43,429 bases of DNA from Flavobacteriales bacterium (GTDB lineage: Bacteria; Bacteroidota; Bacteroidia; Flavobacteriales_E; Vicingaceae), in contig JADYZM010000016.1 of NCBI GenBank assembly GCA_020853105.1, positions 1 to 43,429 of the forward strand, read 5' to 3'. Below the pieces are notes generated by a model, which was not told the origin of the DNA, did no database searches, and was given only the letters and a program-made list of their open reading frames with translations. Positions 8,700 through 18,529 of this stretch are shown one piece after another. The position numbers and the translations under genes are program-made. How positions within the stretch are numbered: the stretch's first letter is position 1; each line of letters starts with the position of its first letter.

Positions 8700-8733
8700 T
8701 CAATAAATTAAATAACATAAAACACTATCGAAC

Positions 8734-9207
8734 ATGAAACTAGAAGACTTAAAATTATACCAAGAATGTCTTGATTTTGAAGCTAAAATTTGGAACATCG
8801 TATCTACATGGGAAGGGTTTAACAAAAGCACTTTAGGGGAAGCTTTTGTTAAAGATGCAGACGCAATTTCTGCTAATATTGCCGCAGGATACGGTCGTTA
8901 TAATTTCAAAGACAAAAAACATTACTGTTATATTTCAAGAGGATACCTTTTAAAAACTAAAGGGTGGTTGCTAAAAGCAAAAGAACGCACAATAATTCAA
9001 GGACCAGTGGTTGATGAATTATTGGAATTTTTAGAAAAAATCCACAGAATGTTGAATGCGTATATCCGTTCTATCGGAAGAACTAAAACTGAAGGCGGTT
9101 CTTACGATAAAAAAGACAACTTCAACAACGAAGAAGAGGTTAACGGAAATACTTTCACAGCTGATGCTGATGAATTTTTCAGTGAAGAAGAACTAACCAA
9201 TGCCTAA
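8734..9207 (+). CDS. Four-helix-bundle protein (S23/TIGR02436-type) with acidic tail
   Basis: A 157-residue protein. Residues 1-117 match the four-helix-bundle family first seen as the product of 23S rRNA intervening sequences: LKLYQECLDFEAKIW, FVKDADAISANIAAGYGR, SRGYLLKTKGWLLKA and LEKIHRMLNAYIRSI. The biochemical role of this family is not settled. Residues about 118-157 form a low-complexity acidic tail (NNEEEVNGN, DADEFFSEEEL) beyond the usual family length of about 120. Here it is a free-standing chromosomal gene between queA and ispD, not inside an rRNA gene. Its stop overlaps the ispD start by 8 bases. Confidence 0.85.
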   Translation: MKLEDLKLYQECLDFEAKIWNIVSTWEGFNKSTLGEAFVKDADAISANIAAGYGRYNFKDKKHYCYISRGYLLKTKGWLLKAKERTIIQGPVVDELLEFLEKIHRMLNAYIRSIGRTKTEGGSYDKKDNFNNEEEVNGNTFTADADEFFSEEELTNA

Positions 9208-9883
9208 TTATGCAATAATTGTTGCCGGTGGAAAAGGAGAACGAATGGGAAAAGAAATTCCCAAACAATTTCTTGAGCTTTCCGGTAAACCAATTTTAAT
9301 GCATACCATTGAAAAGTTTACAAAATCTTTTTCAGACATAAAAATTATACTGGCTCTTCCCGAAAATCAAATCGAGTTTTGGGAAGAGCTTTGTTTTAAA
9401 CACCAATTTCAGGCTGGCGGAATACAACTTACAAAGGGTGGAAAAACCAGATTTGAATCGGTTAAAAATGCACTTCGATTCATTACAGAGAAAGGAATTG
9501 TTGCCATACACGATGGGGTTCGTCCGCTGGTTAGTAAATCTACCATCATAAATTGCATAAATAAGGCTGCAAGCTCAGGAGCAGCCATACCGGTTACCAA
9601 TGTGGTTGAATCTCTCCGATTTTACTCAAAATCAGACAACACTTCAAAGGCAGTCCCAAGAAGTAGCTATAAAAATGTTCAAACACCTCAATGCTTTAGC
9701 ACTGAAATAATTTTAAAAGCATACGAACAACCGTATAATGAGAATTTTACCGATGATGCATCTGTTGTTGAAGCCCTCGGATATTCTATTCAATTGGTTG
9801 AAGGAAACGTTGAAAATATCAAAATCACAACAACTACAGATTTGGCATTGGCAGAAATTTTACGTAAAATTGAGTTGGATTAA
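9200..9883 (+). CDS. ispD: 2-C-methyl-D-erythritol 4-phosphate cytidylyltransferase
   Basis: A 227-residue enzyme of the MEP isoprenoid pathway, forming CDP-methylerythritol from MEP and CTP. The nucleotide-binding start AIIVAGGKGERMGKEIPKQF, HDGVRPLV, and the region AIPVTNVVESLR through QTPQCFSTEIILKAYEQ and NFTDDASVVEALG are diagnostic. Full length. The ATG at 9200 overlaps the stop of the four-helix-bundle gene by 8 bases, so it is probably translationally coupled. It shows that isoprenoids come from the MEP route; the polyprenyl synthase at 26975-27952 uses the product line. Confidence 0.95.
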   Translation: MPNYAIIVAGGKGERMGKEIPKQFLELSGKPILMHTIEKFTKSFSDIKIILALPENQIEFWEELCFKHQFQAGGIQLTKGGKTRFESVKNALRFITEKGIVAIHDGVRPLVSKSTIINCINKAASSGAAIPVTNVVESLRFYSKSDNTSKAVPRSSYKNVQTPQCFSTEIILKAYEQPYNENFTDDASVVEALGYSIQLVEGNVENIKITTTTDLALAEILRKIELD

Positions 9884-9895
9884 TTCTTTCCAACA

Positions 9896-10594
9896 ATGAG
9901 GGTTTCTATATTTTTTTTATTGATTTGTTTTTTAATAATAGGGTGTAATTCAGATTCCCCTAACCAAACAACACCAAAGACAACTGAAGAAATTGCTGTG
10001 CCTGACACCAACGTTATCAGTATTGATTTAATGGATAACATTGGAGGTTCAATGTATCTCAGTAGAGCTGTGGGATATAAAGTTGCCATTGATAAAGACA
10101 CCTCTGAATATACTTGTGTGTTTTCTCAATCAAAAGAAACGGGTAGAATCGAAATGGATTTAAATTTTTCAAAAGTCAGCTCTTCTGTCCTGTTTAATAG
10201 AAGAATAAGTGAGTTGAAAATAATTCTCCAAAAAGCAGACAAAGATTTTAATTTAGATTCTTTGCAAACAATTTCCTTTGGTCGGTTAGTCCATAGTGGT
10301 GACTTAGCTATAGAAATTTCTAATCAATATAAAAATACAATGGGATTCAACAACAAAACTCCAAAATACAGTGAGGTTTGCCAGTTCTTAAAAACATCAA
10401 TCCTAGTTTCCGTTGTTGATAGTTTGCTGGAGCCATATTCATTTTATACAACAGGAGTTTCAATAGAAAAATTTATGCTGACCGAAAAAAAGTATTTTTT
10501 ACCTAATCAAATAATAGAAACAGATACTTCTCTAATTCCAGATTCCCTTATAGATGCTATTGTTTGGGTAAATGTAAAGAGAAAGCGTAATTAA
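9896..10594 (+). CDS. Lipoprotein of unknown function
   Basis: A 232-residue protein with a lipoprotein signal: MRVSIFFLLICFLIIGC, Cys17 being the acylated residue, followed by a polar NSDSPNQTT linker. I do not recognise the mature domain; it is mixed alpha/beta in composition with no cysteine or metal motif. It follows ispD by 12 bases and precedes the acetyltransferase by 7, so it is probably part of that operon. Location is inferred to be the periplasmic face of the inner or outer membrane. Confidence 0.8.
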   Translation: MRVSIFFLLICFLIIGCNSDSPNQTTPKTTEEIAVPDTNVISIDLMDNIGGSMYLSRAVGYKVAIDKDTSEYTCVFSQSKETGRIEMDLNFSKVSSSVLFNRRISELKIILQKADKDFNLDSLQTISFGRLVHSGDLAIEISNQYKNTMGFNNKTPKYSEVCQFLKTSILVSVVDSLLEPYSFYTTGVSIEKFMLTEKKYFLPNQIIETDTSLIPDSLIDAIVWVNVKRKRN

Positions 10595-10601
10595 CTACTC
10601 C

Positions 10602-11132
10602 ATGTTTCCTGTATATAAAACCGATAGAATCTTATTAAGAAAAATTATATCCACGGATATAGAAAATGTGTTTAAAGGCTTATCAAATCCGTGCGTTATA
10701 AAATACTATGGAGTGAGTTACGATACCTTAGAATCTACTAAGGTTCAAATGAGTTGGTTTGATGAAATAGTAAATAAAAAAACCGGTATTTGGTGGGCAA
10801 TTTGTTCACCCGATAACACAATTTTTTATGGAGCTGCAGGAATTAACAATATTGATTCTGCTCATAAAAAAGCTGAAATTGGATATTGGTTGTTACCCGA
10901 TTATTGGGGTCGTGGATTTGTTGCAGAAGCCTTGTCAATAATATGTAGATATGGGTTTGAAAAGGAAAAACTGCACCGTATTGAAAGTTTTGTTGAAACT
11001 GAAAATCAAAATTCCATTAAAGTAATGAATGCCCTTGATTTTGAGCACGAGGGAACGTTAAAAGAATGCGAAATAAAAAATGGAAAATACATCAATCTTC
11101 ACATTTTCGCTAAAATCAATCAAAATTTGTAA
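10602..11132 (+). CDS. GNAT-family N-acetyltransferase (RimJ/RimL type)
   Basis: A 176-residue acetyltransferase of the Acetyltransf_3 group. It starts with TDRILLRKI, has the acetyl-CoA loop in AEIGYWLLPDYWGRGFVAEALSII, and the late motif HRIESFVETENQNSIKVMNALDFEHEG. Relatives acetylate ribosomal protein N-termini or small amines; the substrate here cannot be read from sequence. Last gene of the plus-strand run and convergent with gyrB. No clear terminator lies in the 28 bases between them. Confidence 0.88.
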   Translation: MFPVYKTDRILLRKIISTDIENVFKGLSNPCVIKYYGVSYDTLESTKVQMSWFDEIVNKKTGIWWAICSPDNTIFYGAAGINNIDSAHKKAEIGYWLLPDYWGRGFVAEALSIICRYGFEKEKLHRIESFVETENQNSIKVMNALDFEHEGTLKECEIKNGKYINLHIFAKINQNL

Positions 11133-11160
11133 ATCCAGAACAATTCTAATGAAGCAATGC

Positions 11161-13197
<2,037 letters not shown>

Positions 13198-13268
13198 TTA
13201 GTTATCAACACAAAAATTAACAGTTTTTGAATAAAAACAAAGAGAATTTTGATGCAAAAAAAGAGTTT

Positions 13269-13940
13269 TTAATTCAAATCAATATGCGAAAGAATTTCTT
13301 TGAATAAATTGTTATAGCAGGGGGTTAATAATTTTGGATTTAATCCTTTTGCAGCTTGATTTTCTAGCGTTGGAAAATTGCCACAGTTAATTTTAACATT
13401 TCCATCACCAAATAGCTTTATTTTTTTACTGTTATACAGTTCGTAGTCTATCTTGTGTAGTGAAAATGGTAATCTTTTGTTGTTATCTCCAACGTAGTTT
13501 GTGTGTATAGTTTTTTCAATATTGTACCAATTCACAAATAAAACAAAATCAACGTTGTAGTTATTGGCTAATTGAGTAAATTCTTCATTACTAAGCATGC
13601 TTAAGTTAATCGAATAATACTTTTTTTTATCAAATTTTCCATATTTGTAACTTGTTTGTTTTCTTAGTCCAAGTGAATGCAAATTAGATATAGCCACAAA
13701 TTCGAAATTTTCGCTATTATAAGACTCAAATGCGGCATTAATATTTCGGTGGTATTCATTAAAAACCTCGGAGGATTCAACATGACTAGCTGCTGCAATT
13801 TCATCAAGGGAGTATTGAGATGAAAATTGAAATCTGTCGTAAAGAACAACTAATACTCGGTGCTTTTGGGCTTTTATGTTACTTAATGTAAGTATTACAA
13901 AAACAACCAAACAAAGATATTTTTTATTTATACGAATCAA
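13269..13940 (-). CDS. Secreted protein of unknown function, coupled to tyrS
   Basis: A 223-residue protein with a clear signal peptide (MIRINKKYLCLVVFVILTLS, then NIKAQ) followed by KHRVLVVLYDRFQFSSQYSLDEIA. No family recognised. The mature part is rich in Tyr and Asn and ends SHIDLN; a strand-like segment VDFVLFVNWYN lies in the middle. It has no T9SS domain and no lipobox. The start is TTG at 13940, which overlaps the tyrS stop as TTGA; no ATG upstream gives a signal peptide. The coupling to a tRNA synthetase is probably positional rather than functional. Confidence 0.75.
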   Translation of the reverse strand: MIRINKKYLCLVVFVILTLSNIKAQKHRVLVVLYDRFQFSSQYSLDEIAAASHVESSEVFNEYHRNINAAFESYNSENFEFVAISNLHSLGLRKQTSYKYGKFDKKKYYSINLSMLSNEEFTQLANNYNVDFVLFVNWYNIEKTIHTNYVGDNNKRLPFSLHKIDYELYNSKKIKLFGDGNVKINCGNFPTLENQAAKGLNPKLLTPCYNNLFKEILSHIDLN

Positions 13941-15217
13941 TTGGCTTTAATGAGGTAGTAGTTCTTTTTTCCTTTTTGTACCAATACGTATTTGCCTTTG
14001 ATTAAATCAGAAGTTGTGAGTATTTTATCTTCACTAACCTTGCTTTTGTTGATACTAACAGCATTTTCTTTAAGGCTTCTACGGGCTTCGCCGTTGGAAC
14101 TGAAAAAATTTGATTTCAGAACCAATGCATCAATGATAGAAATTCCGGAGTTGAAGTCTACCAAGGCAATTTCTGCTTGTGGAACTCCTTCAAAAATATC
14201 ATTAAAGACGTCTTCAGGTAAAGCGTTCAGACCGGCTATAGCTTCTTCGTCTTTTTTAAATAAAATTTCTGACGCATGAACTGCTGCTTCAAAATCTTCA
14301 ACGGAATGTACACGAATTGTGATGTCTTTTGCTAACTCTTTTTGTAACAATCGCAAATGTGGAACAGCAAGGTGCTCTTTTATTAACTCATCAATTTCAG
14401 GTTTGGATTTTAGCGTAAAAATTTTGATGTAGTTTGAAGCGTCTTCATCAGATGTATTTATCCAATATTGATAAAATTTATACGGTGATGTTTTGGTTTT
14501 ATCCAACCAAACATTCCCTCCTGCACTTTTTCCAAACTTAGAGCCATCGGCTTTTTTTAACAATGGCGTGGTAACCGCAAAAGCATCACCACCGGCTTTT
14601 CTTCGAATTAATTCTGTGCCGGTTACTATGTTTCCCCATTGGTCAGACCCACCCAATTGAACAGTACATTTTTTATTCTTCCAAAGCCAGTAAAAATCAT
14701 AGCCTTGAACCAATTGATACGAAAATTCGGTAAATGACATACCGCTTTCAAGCCGGCTTTTTACCGAATCTTTTGCCATCATATAGTTAACAGTAATGTG
14801 CTTGCCTACATCACGGATAAAGTCTAGAAAGCTAAAATCTTTAAACCAATCATAGTTATTCACCATTTCAGCAGCATTTGCTCCGCTTTTAAAATCTAAA
14901 AATTTTTCCAACTGACTTCTTATTCCTTTCAGATTTTTCTGAAGGGTTTCGTCGTCAAGCATATTTCTTTCGGAGGTTCGTCCTGTTGGGTCACCAACCA
15001 TACCTGTTGCACCGCCTACTAAGGCTATGGGCTTGTGTCCGGATTTTTGCAAATGAACCAAGATCATGATTTGAACCAAGCTTCCAATGTGTAATGAATC
15101 TGCTGTTGGGTCAAACCCGATATATGCTGTTGTTATTCCTTTAGAAAACTCGTGTTCAGTTCCGGGCATCATATCGTGTATCATGCCTCTCCATTTCAAT
15201 TCATCTATAAAGTTCAT
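13937..15217 (-). CDS. tyrS: Tyrosyl-tRNA synthetase
   Basis: A 426-residue class I aminoacyl-tRNA synthetase of the bacterial TyrRS type. Seen: FDPTADSLHIGSL (the HIGH-like motif), GGATGMVGDPTGR, GSDQWGNIVTG, the KMSKS-equivalent KFGKSAGG, and a C-terminal S4 RNA-binding domain (ARRSLKENAVSIN). The start is the ATG at 15217 (MNFIDELKWRG). The open frame begins at a TTG at 15238, but that TTG lies inside the -7 box and would be upstream of the transcription start. The stop overlaps the next gene's TTG start (TTGA). Confidence 0.96.
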   Translation of the reverse strand: MNFIDELKWRGMIHDMMPGTEHEFSKGITTAYIGFDPTADSLHIGSLVQIMILVHLQKSGHKPIALVGGATGMVGDPTGRTSERNMLDDETLQKNLKGIRSQLEKFLDFKSGANAAEMVNNYDWFKDFSFLDFIRDVGKHITVNYMMAKDSVKSRLESGMSFTEFSYQLVQGYDFYWLWKNKKCTVQLGGSDQWGNIVTGTELIRRKAGGDAFAVTTPLLKKADGSKFGKSAGGNVWLDKTKTSPYKFYQYWINTSDEDASNYIKIFTLKSKPEIDELIKEHLAVPHLRLLQKELAKDITIRVHSVEDFEAAVHASEILFKKDEEAIAGLNALPEDVFNDIFEGVPQAEIALVDFNSGISIIDALVLKSNFFSSNGEARRSLKENAVSINKSKVSEDKILTTSDLIKGKYVLVQKGKKNYYLIKAN

Positions 15218-15235
15218 TGTAGTTTTTTTGATGGT

Positions 15236-15243
15236 CAAAAGTA
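15236..15243 (-). promoter_or_regulatory. -7 box TACTTTTG for tyrS
   Basis: An exact TAnnTTTG match on the minus strand, 18 bases before the tyrS ATG at 15217. It supports the ATG over the in-frame TTG at 15238. Confidence 0.6.
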
Positions 15244-15283
15244 AGGAAAATTAGGAATGAAGCATACGTTTTAAAATAGCTTA

Positions 15284-15610
15284 CTATTTTAACTTCTCGT
15301 TGTTATGGTGTCTTTGGCTATCTCGAGCAGTCTTTTTTTCTAAATTTTTTAGCAGAGCTTGGTTTAAATCTACGCCTGTTTGGTTGGCTAAACAAATCAA
15401 TACAAAAAGCACATCAGCCATTTCTTCACCTAAGTCTTTTGCTTTATCGCTTTCTTTTTCAGATTGTTCGCCATATCTGCGTGCAACAATTCGGGCTACC
15501 TCGCCAACTTCTTCGGCGAGCATCGCCATATTGGTAAGTTCATTAAAATAACGAACACCATGCTTTTTAATCCACTCATCAACTAGTTTTTGAGCTTGTT
15601 CTATGGTCAT
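15284..15610 (-). CDS. MazG-like nucleotide pyrophosphohydrolase
   Basis: A 108-residue all-alpha NTP pyrophosphohydrolase. The metal-binding signature is complete: LAEEVGEVARIVARRYG followed by DLGEEMADVLFVLICLAN, i.e. the ExxE and ExxD pattern of the MazG/dUTPase-2 superfamily. Members hydrolyse non-canonical or excess NTPs to NMP and pyrophosphate; the substrate here is not readable. The start is the ATG at 15610 (MTIEQAQKLVDEWIKKHG); 14 extra upstream codons are open but overlap the previous gene. It starts 2 bases after the stop of the YESQAD-repeat gene, so the two form an operon. Confidence 0.9.
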   Translation of the reverse strand: MTIEQAQKLVDEWIKKHGVRYFNELTNMAMLAEEVGEVARIVARRYGEQSEKESDKAKDLGEEMADVLFVLICLANQTGVDLNQALLKNLEKKTARDSQRHHNNEKLK

Positions 15611-15612
15611 AT

Positions 15613-15951
15613 TCAGAACTTTAGTAGATGTGCTTTCGACTGATTTTTCCAACCCGCTTGGCTCTCGTAATCGACAAAGAAAATTTTAAGATCGGCTTGA
15701 CTTTCGTAGTCCACAAAAAACACTTTTTTGTTTGCTTGCGATTCGTAATTTACGGAATACCACAAACCGTCTTTGTTTGCTTGGCTTTCGTATTTAACCA
15801 TAAACACTTTTAGGTCGCATTGCGATTCGTATTTTACAATGTACACCTTTAAGTCAGCCTGACTTTCGTACTTAACTTTGAATATTTTTTGAGCAGAAAC
15901 ACTTGTTGTTGCAAAAGCAAAGAACAAGAAAATTGGAATAATGTATTTCAT
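15613..15951 (-). CDS. Exported YESQAD-repeat protein (DUF6150 / 7(1) septoil-knot type)
   Basis: A 112-residue protein. Residues 1-21 are a signal peptide (MKYIIPIFLFFAFATTSVSA, cut before QK). The mature ~91 residues are six copies of a 13-15-residue unit with YESQ at residues 28, 41, 54, 69, 82 and 95, alternating with short beta strands (KVYIV, KVFMV, GLWYSV, KVFFV, KIFFV), ending AGWKN. From memory this layout, with the Trp in the longer fourth unit and the final AGW, is that of DUF6150, now named the 7(1) septoil-knot domain; a member of that fold is reported to be the most complex protein knot known. Function unknown. The DNA copies are diverged, so the repeat is old. The ATG at 15951 is preferred over an upstream in-frame start at 15972 because of the -7 box at 15970. 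Confidence 0.8.
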   Translation of the reverse strand: MKYIIPIFLFFAFATTSVSAQKIFKVKYESQADLKVYIVKYESQCDLKVFMVKYESQANKDGLWYSVNYESQANKKVFFVDYESQADLKIFFVDYESQAGWKNQSKAHLLKF

Positions 15952-15969
15952 TTTGATTGATTTTTTAAT

Positions 15970-15977
15970 CAAATGTA
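15970..15977 (-). promoter_or_regulatory. -7 box TACATTTG for the YESQAD-repeat gene
   Basis: An exact TAnnTTTG on the minus strand, 18 bases before the ATG at 15951 and 8 bases beyond the pgk stop codon. It makes the repeat protein and the MazG-like gene a unit separate from pgk. Confidence 0.6.
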
Positions 15978-15985
15978 ATCAATTA

Positions 15986-17176
15986 TTATTCCATAATTGC
16001 TGCAATTCCAGGCAGTTCTTTTCCTTCTAAGTACTCCAACATTGCTCCTCCACCTGTGCTTACATGACTCACTTTATCAGATAGTTTAAACTTGTTTACT
16101 GCGGCAACAGAATCTCCTCCGCCAACTAAAGTAAATGCTCCTTTTTGTGTAGCGTTTGCAACTGCAATTGCTATGGCTTTTGTACCGTTTTCAAAATTTT
16201 CCATTTCAAATACACCAACCGGTCCGTTCCATAAAATTGTTTTTGAGTTTTCTATACATGATGTAAATGATTTTATTGCTTTATTGCCAATATCCATACC
16301 CATCCAGCTATCTGCAATTGAATTTGTATCAAAAAGTTGGATGTTTGCCTCGTTGGAAAATTGGTCTGCAGCAACGGTGTCTTCGGGTAACAAGATATTT
16401 ACATTTTTGCTATTTGCTTGAGCTAAAATATCTCTTGCTGTTTGTAAAAAATCTGTTTCAACCAATGAACTACCTACGTTTCCTCCCATAGCTTTTGCAA
16501 AAGTATATGCCATTCCACCACCAATAATGATGTTGTTAACCTTATTTAGCAATTGTTCCAGAATAATAATCTTACTTGAAACTTTAGCTCCGCCAACAAT
16601 AGCTGTAATCGGAGAAACACCTTCTTTTAAAACTTTTGACACACTAAATATTTCTTTTTCAATCAAGTAGCCAAACATTTTATCGTTGGGAAAAAATTGT
16701 GCAATAATTGTGGTAGAAGCATGAGCCCTGTGGGCTGTTCCAAAGGCATCATTGATATATACATTTCCTAATGAAGCCAATTTTTTTGAAAAGTCTATGT
16801 CGCCACTGGTTTCTTGTGGATAAAACCGAAGATTTTCTAGCAATAAAACCTCTCCGGGTTTCAGGTTTTCAGAAAGTTCAACGGCTTCTTTTCCAATACA
16901 ATCGGGAGCAAATTTTACAGGTTGCCCTATCAACTTTTCAGTTTCAGAAACGATGTGTTTCAATGAAAATTTATTCTCAAAACCAACTTTAGGTCTTCCC
17001 AAATGCGACATCAAAATTACTGCACCTCCACCATTCAACACTTTTTTGATAGTCGGCACTGATGCAGCAATACGTGTATTGTCAGTTACATTAAAATTAC
17101 CGTCGAGTGGCACATTAAAATCTACACGAATCAACACTTTTTTGCCTGAAAAGGTATAATTATCTATATTTTTCAT
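15986..17176 (-). CDS. pgk: Phosphoglycerate kinase
   Basis: A 396-residue glycolytic enzyme that makes ATP from 1,3-bisphosphoglycerate. Seen: KVLIRVDFNVPLDG, the substrate-binding ILMSHLGRPK, LLLENLRFYPQE, NDAFGTAHRAHAST, IVGGAKVSSKI, WNGPVGVFEMENF and the nucleotide-binding VGGGDSVAAV with the C-terminal STGGGAMLEYLEGK. Full length. The ATG at 17176 lies 17 bases from its own -7 box. It is divergent from holB, and the two promoter boxes are about 40 bases apart. Confidence 0.97.
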   Translation of the reverse strand: MKNIDNYTFSGKKVLIRVDFNVPLDGNFNVTDNTRIAASVPTIKKVLNGGGAVILMSHLGRPKVGFENKFSLKHIVSETEKLIGQPVKFAPDCIGKEAVELSENLKPGEVLLLENLRFYPQETSGDIDFSKKLASLGNVYINDAFGTAHRAHASTTIIAQFFPNDKMFGYLIEKEIFSVSKVLKEGVSPITAIVGGAKVSSKIIILEQLLNKVNNIIIGGGMAYTFAKAMGGNVGSSLVETDFLQTARDILAQANSKNVNILLPEDTVAADQFSNEANIQLFDTNSIADSWMGMDIGNKAIKSFTSCIENSKTILWNGPVGVFEMENFENGTKAIAIAVANATQKGAFTLVGGGDSVAAVNKFKLSDKVSHVSTGGGAMLEYLEGKELPGIAAIME

Positions 17177-17193
17177 GATACATTTTTTTTGTG

Positions 17194-17201
17194 CAAAAGT
17201 A
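17194..17201 (-). promoter_or_regulatory. -7 box TACTTTTG for pgk
   Basis: An exact TAnnTTTG on the minus strand, 17 bases before the pgk ATG. It is part of a compact divergent promoter pair with holB. Confidence 0.6.
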
Positions 17202-17216
17202 AAATTTCAAATTGAA

Positions 17217-17248
17217 TTGTAAAGTACTCATCGGATTAATTACTTTTG
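17217..17248 (+). promoter_or_regulatory. holB promoter: TTG, 21-base spacer, TACTTTTG
   Basis: TTG at 17217-17219, a spacer of 21, and TACTTTTG at 17241-17248. The ATG of holB at 17255 is only 6 bases past the box, so the mRNA is probably leaderless or nearly so. Confidence 0.65.
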
Positions 17249-17254
17249 AAAAAT

Positions 17255-18403
17255 ATGCTTTTCAAACAAGTAATCGGACAAAATGAAATCAAAAGCAGAT
17301 TGGTAAATGCGGTTAAGGAAGACAGAATTAGTCATGCACAGCTGTTTTTAGGCAAACCGGGAACCGGAAATCTTGCGTTGGCATTGGCGTATGCTCAATA
17401 CATAATGTGTGAAAACAAAACAGGAGAAGATTCTTGTGGAGTATGTGATTCGTGTGTTAAACACAACAAATTGATTCATCCCGATTTACATTTTATATTC
17501 CCAACCGCAAACACTGATAAAGCAAAAGGGAAACCACTAAGTGATTTGTTTTTAACCGAATGGAGAGAACTGGTTTTGGAAAATAATGCCTATTTTACCC
17601 TAAATCAACTTCAAGATAAGCTGGATACTGAAAATAAATCATTATTAATTCCAGAGAGAGAAAGTACCGAAATTATAAAAAAACTAAGTTTAAAAAGTTA
17701 TGAATCGGAATATAAAATTGTAGTGGTTTGGATGCCTGAAAAATTCAACAACGATTCAGCAAATAAACTATTGAAAATTCTTGAAGAACCCGAACCAAAA
17801 ACACTGTTTTTAATGGTGGCACAAGATTCCGGACTAATAATTCCCACCCTATTATCCAGAACTCAAGTGCTCAAAATTTCTCCTATAGATGAAAAAAGTT
17901 TATCCGAATCTTTAATGAATCAATTTCAACTGTCTGAACAACAAGCCTCACAAATTGCATCTCAATCGGACGGTGATTTTCTGGAGGCAAAAAGTTGCGT
18001 TGAAACATCAGAAACAGAAAAGCAGTTTTATTCACTTTTTACAGAATGGATGAGATCTGCATTCAAAGCAGATGTGATTTCATTAATCCAATTTTCTGAA
18101 GAAATTTCAAAATTGGGTAGAGAAAAGCAAAAGCAGTTTATTCAGTATTGTTTGCATTTGATTCGCGAAAGCCTTATCAACAACTACGGCACAGAAAACT
18201 TAAACAAATCCAGCAATAACGAAAAACAATTTTTAGTGAATTTTGCCCCATTTATTCATGGTGAAAACTGTATAAACGCTATTGAGTTATTTGAGAATGC
18301 TCACTACCACATTGAGCGAAATGGCAATTCAAAAATTATTTTTTTAGATATTTCTCTTAAGTTTACTAAACTCTTAAGAGTAAAAAATTCATACGTTGAA
18401 TAA
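17255..18403 (+). CDS. holB: DNA polymerase III subunit delta'
   Basis: A 382-residue clamp-loader ATPase-fold protein. N-terminal FKQVIGQNEIKSRLVNAVKEDRISHAQLFLG is the delta'/gamma start. The P-loop position reads GKPGTGNL, with Asn in place of the usual Lys, which fits a non-hydrolysing delta' subunit. A zinc module follows (C52, C61, C64, C67; CGVCDSC). KILEEPEPKTLFLM and LLSRTQVLKI are the later conserved boxes. The open frame starts at a TTG at 17246, but that lies inside the -7 box; the ATG at 17255 is used. First gene of the conserved Bacteroidota run holB-ricT-gldH-PBP1A. Confidence 0.9.
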   Translation: MLFKQVIGQNEIKSRLVNAVKEDRISHAQLFLGKPGTGNLALALAYAQYIMCENKTGEDSCGVCDSCVKHNKLIHPDLHFIFPTANTDKAKGKPLSDLFLTEWRELVLENNAYFTLNQLQDKLDTENKSLLIPERESTEIIKKLSLKSYESEYKIVVVWMPEKFNNDSANKLLKILEEPEPKTLFLMVAQDSGLIIPTLLSRTQVLKISPIDEKSLSESLMNQFQLSEQQASQIASQSDGDFLEAKSCVETSETEKQFYSLFTEWMRSAFKADVISLIQFSEEISKLGREKQKQFIQYCLHLIRESLINNYGTENLNKSSNNEKQFLVNFAPFIHGENCINAIELFENAHYHIERNGNSKIIFLDISLKFTKLLRVKNSYVE

Positions 18404-18450
18404 GAAATAATTTCAGCAGCATTTGCCCATCATTTTCTGATTTAGAATAG

Positions 18451-18458
18451 TATATTTG
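18451..18458 (+). promoter_or_regulatory. -7 box TATATTTG for ricT
   Basis: An exact TAnnTTTG 71 bases before the ricT ATG, giving a leader of about 65 bases. The leader contains the 10-bp palindrome GGTTTAAACC; I cannot assign a function to it. Confidence 0.45.
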
Positions 18459-18529
18459 CTATCGAGTAGAAATTCAAAAAAATTAATTAAATAATCCTCG
18501 GGTTTAAACCGAAATTTAAGATATAAAAT

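Noticed and set aside
8700..8733. Separate promoter for the four-helix-bundle gene
   Set aside because: No TAnnTTTG box is present in this short gap; readthrough from queA is simpler.
13199..13212. DnaA-box-like TTATCAACA near gyrB suggesting a replication origin
   Set aside because: A single copy with one mismatch, no cluster, and neither dnaA nor dnaN nearby.
15660..15890. Short repeated DNA motif (cgattcgta/ctttcgta) as CRISPR or REP
   Set aside because: The repeats are codons of the YESQ units on the minus strand, are diverged at DNA level and have no unique spacers.
18404..18529. Riboswitch or small RNA in the ricT leader
   Set aside because: Only a 10-base palindrome and a promoter box are visible; no conserved riboswitch core that I recognise.
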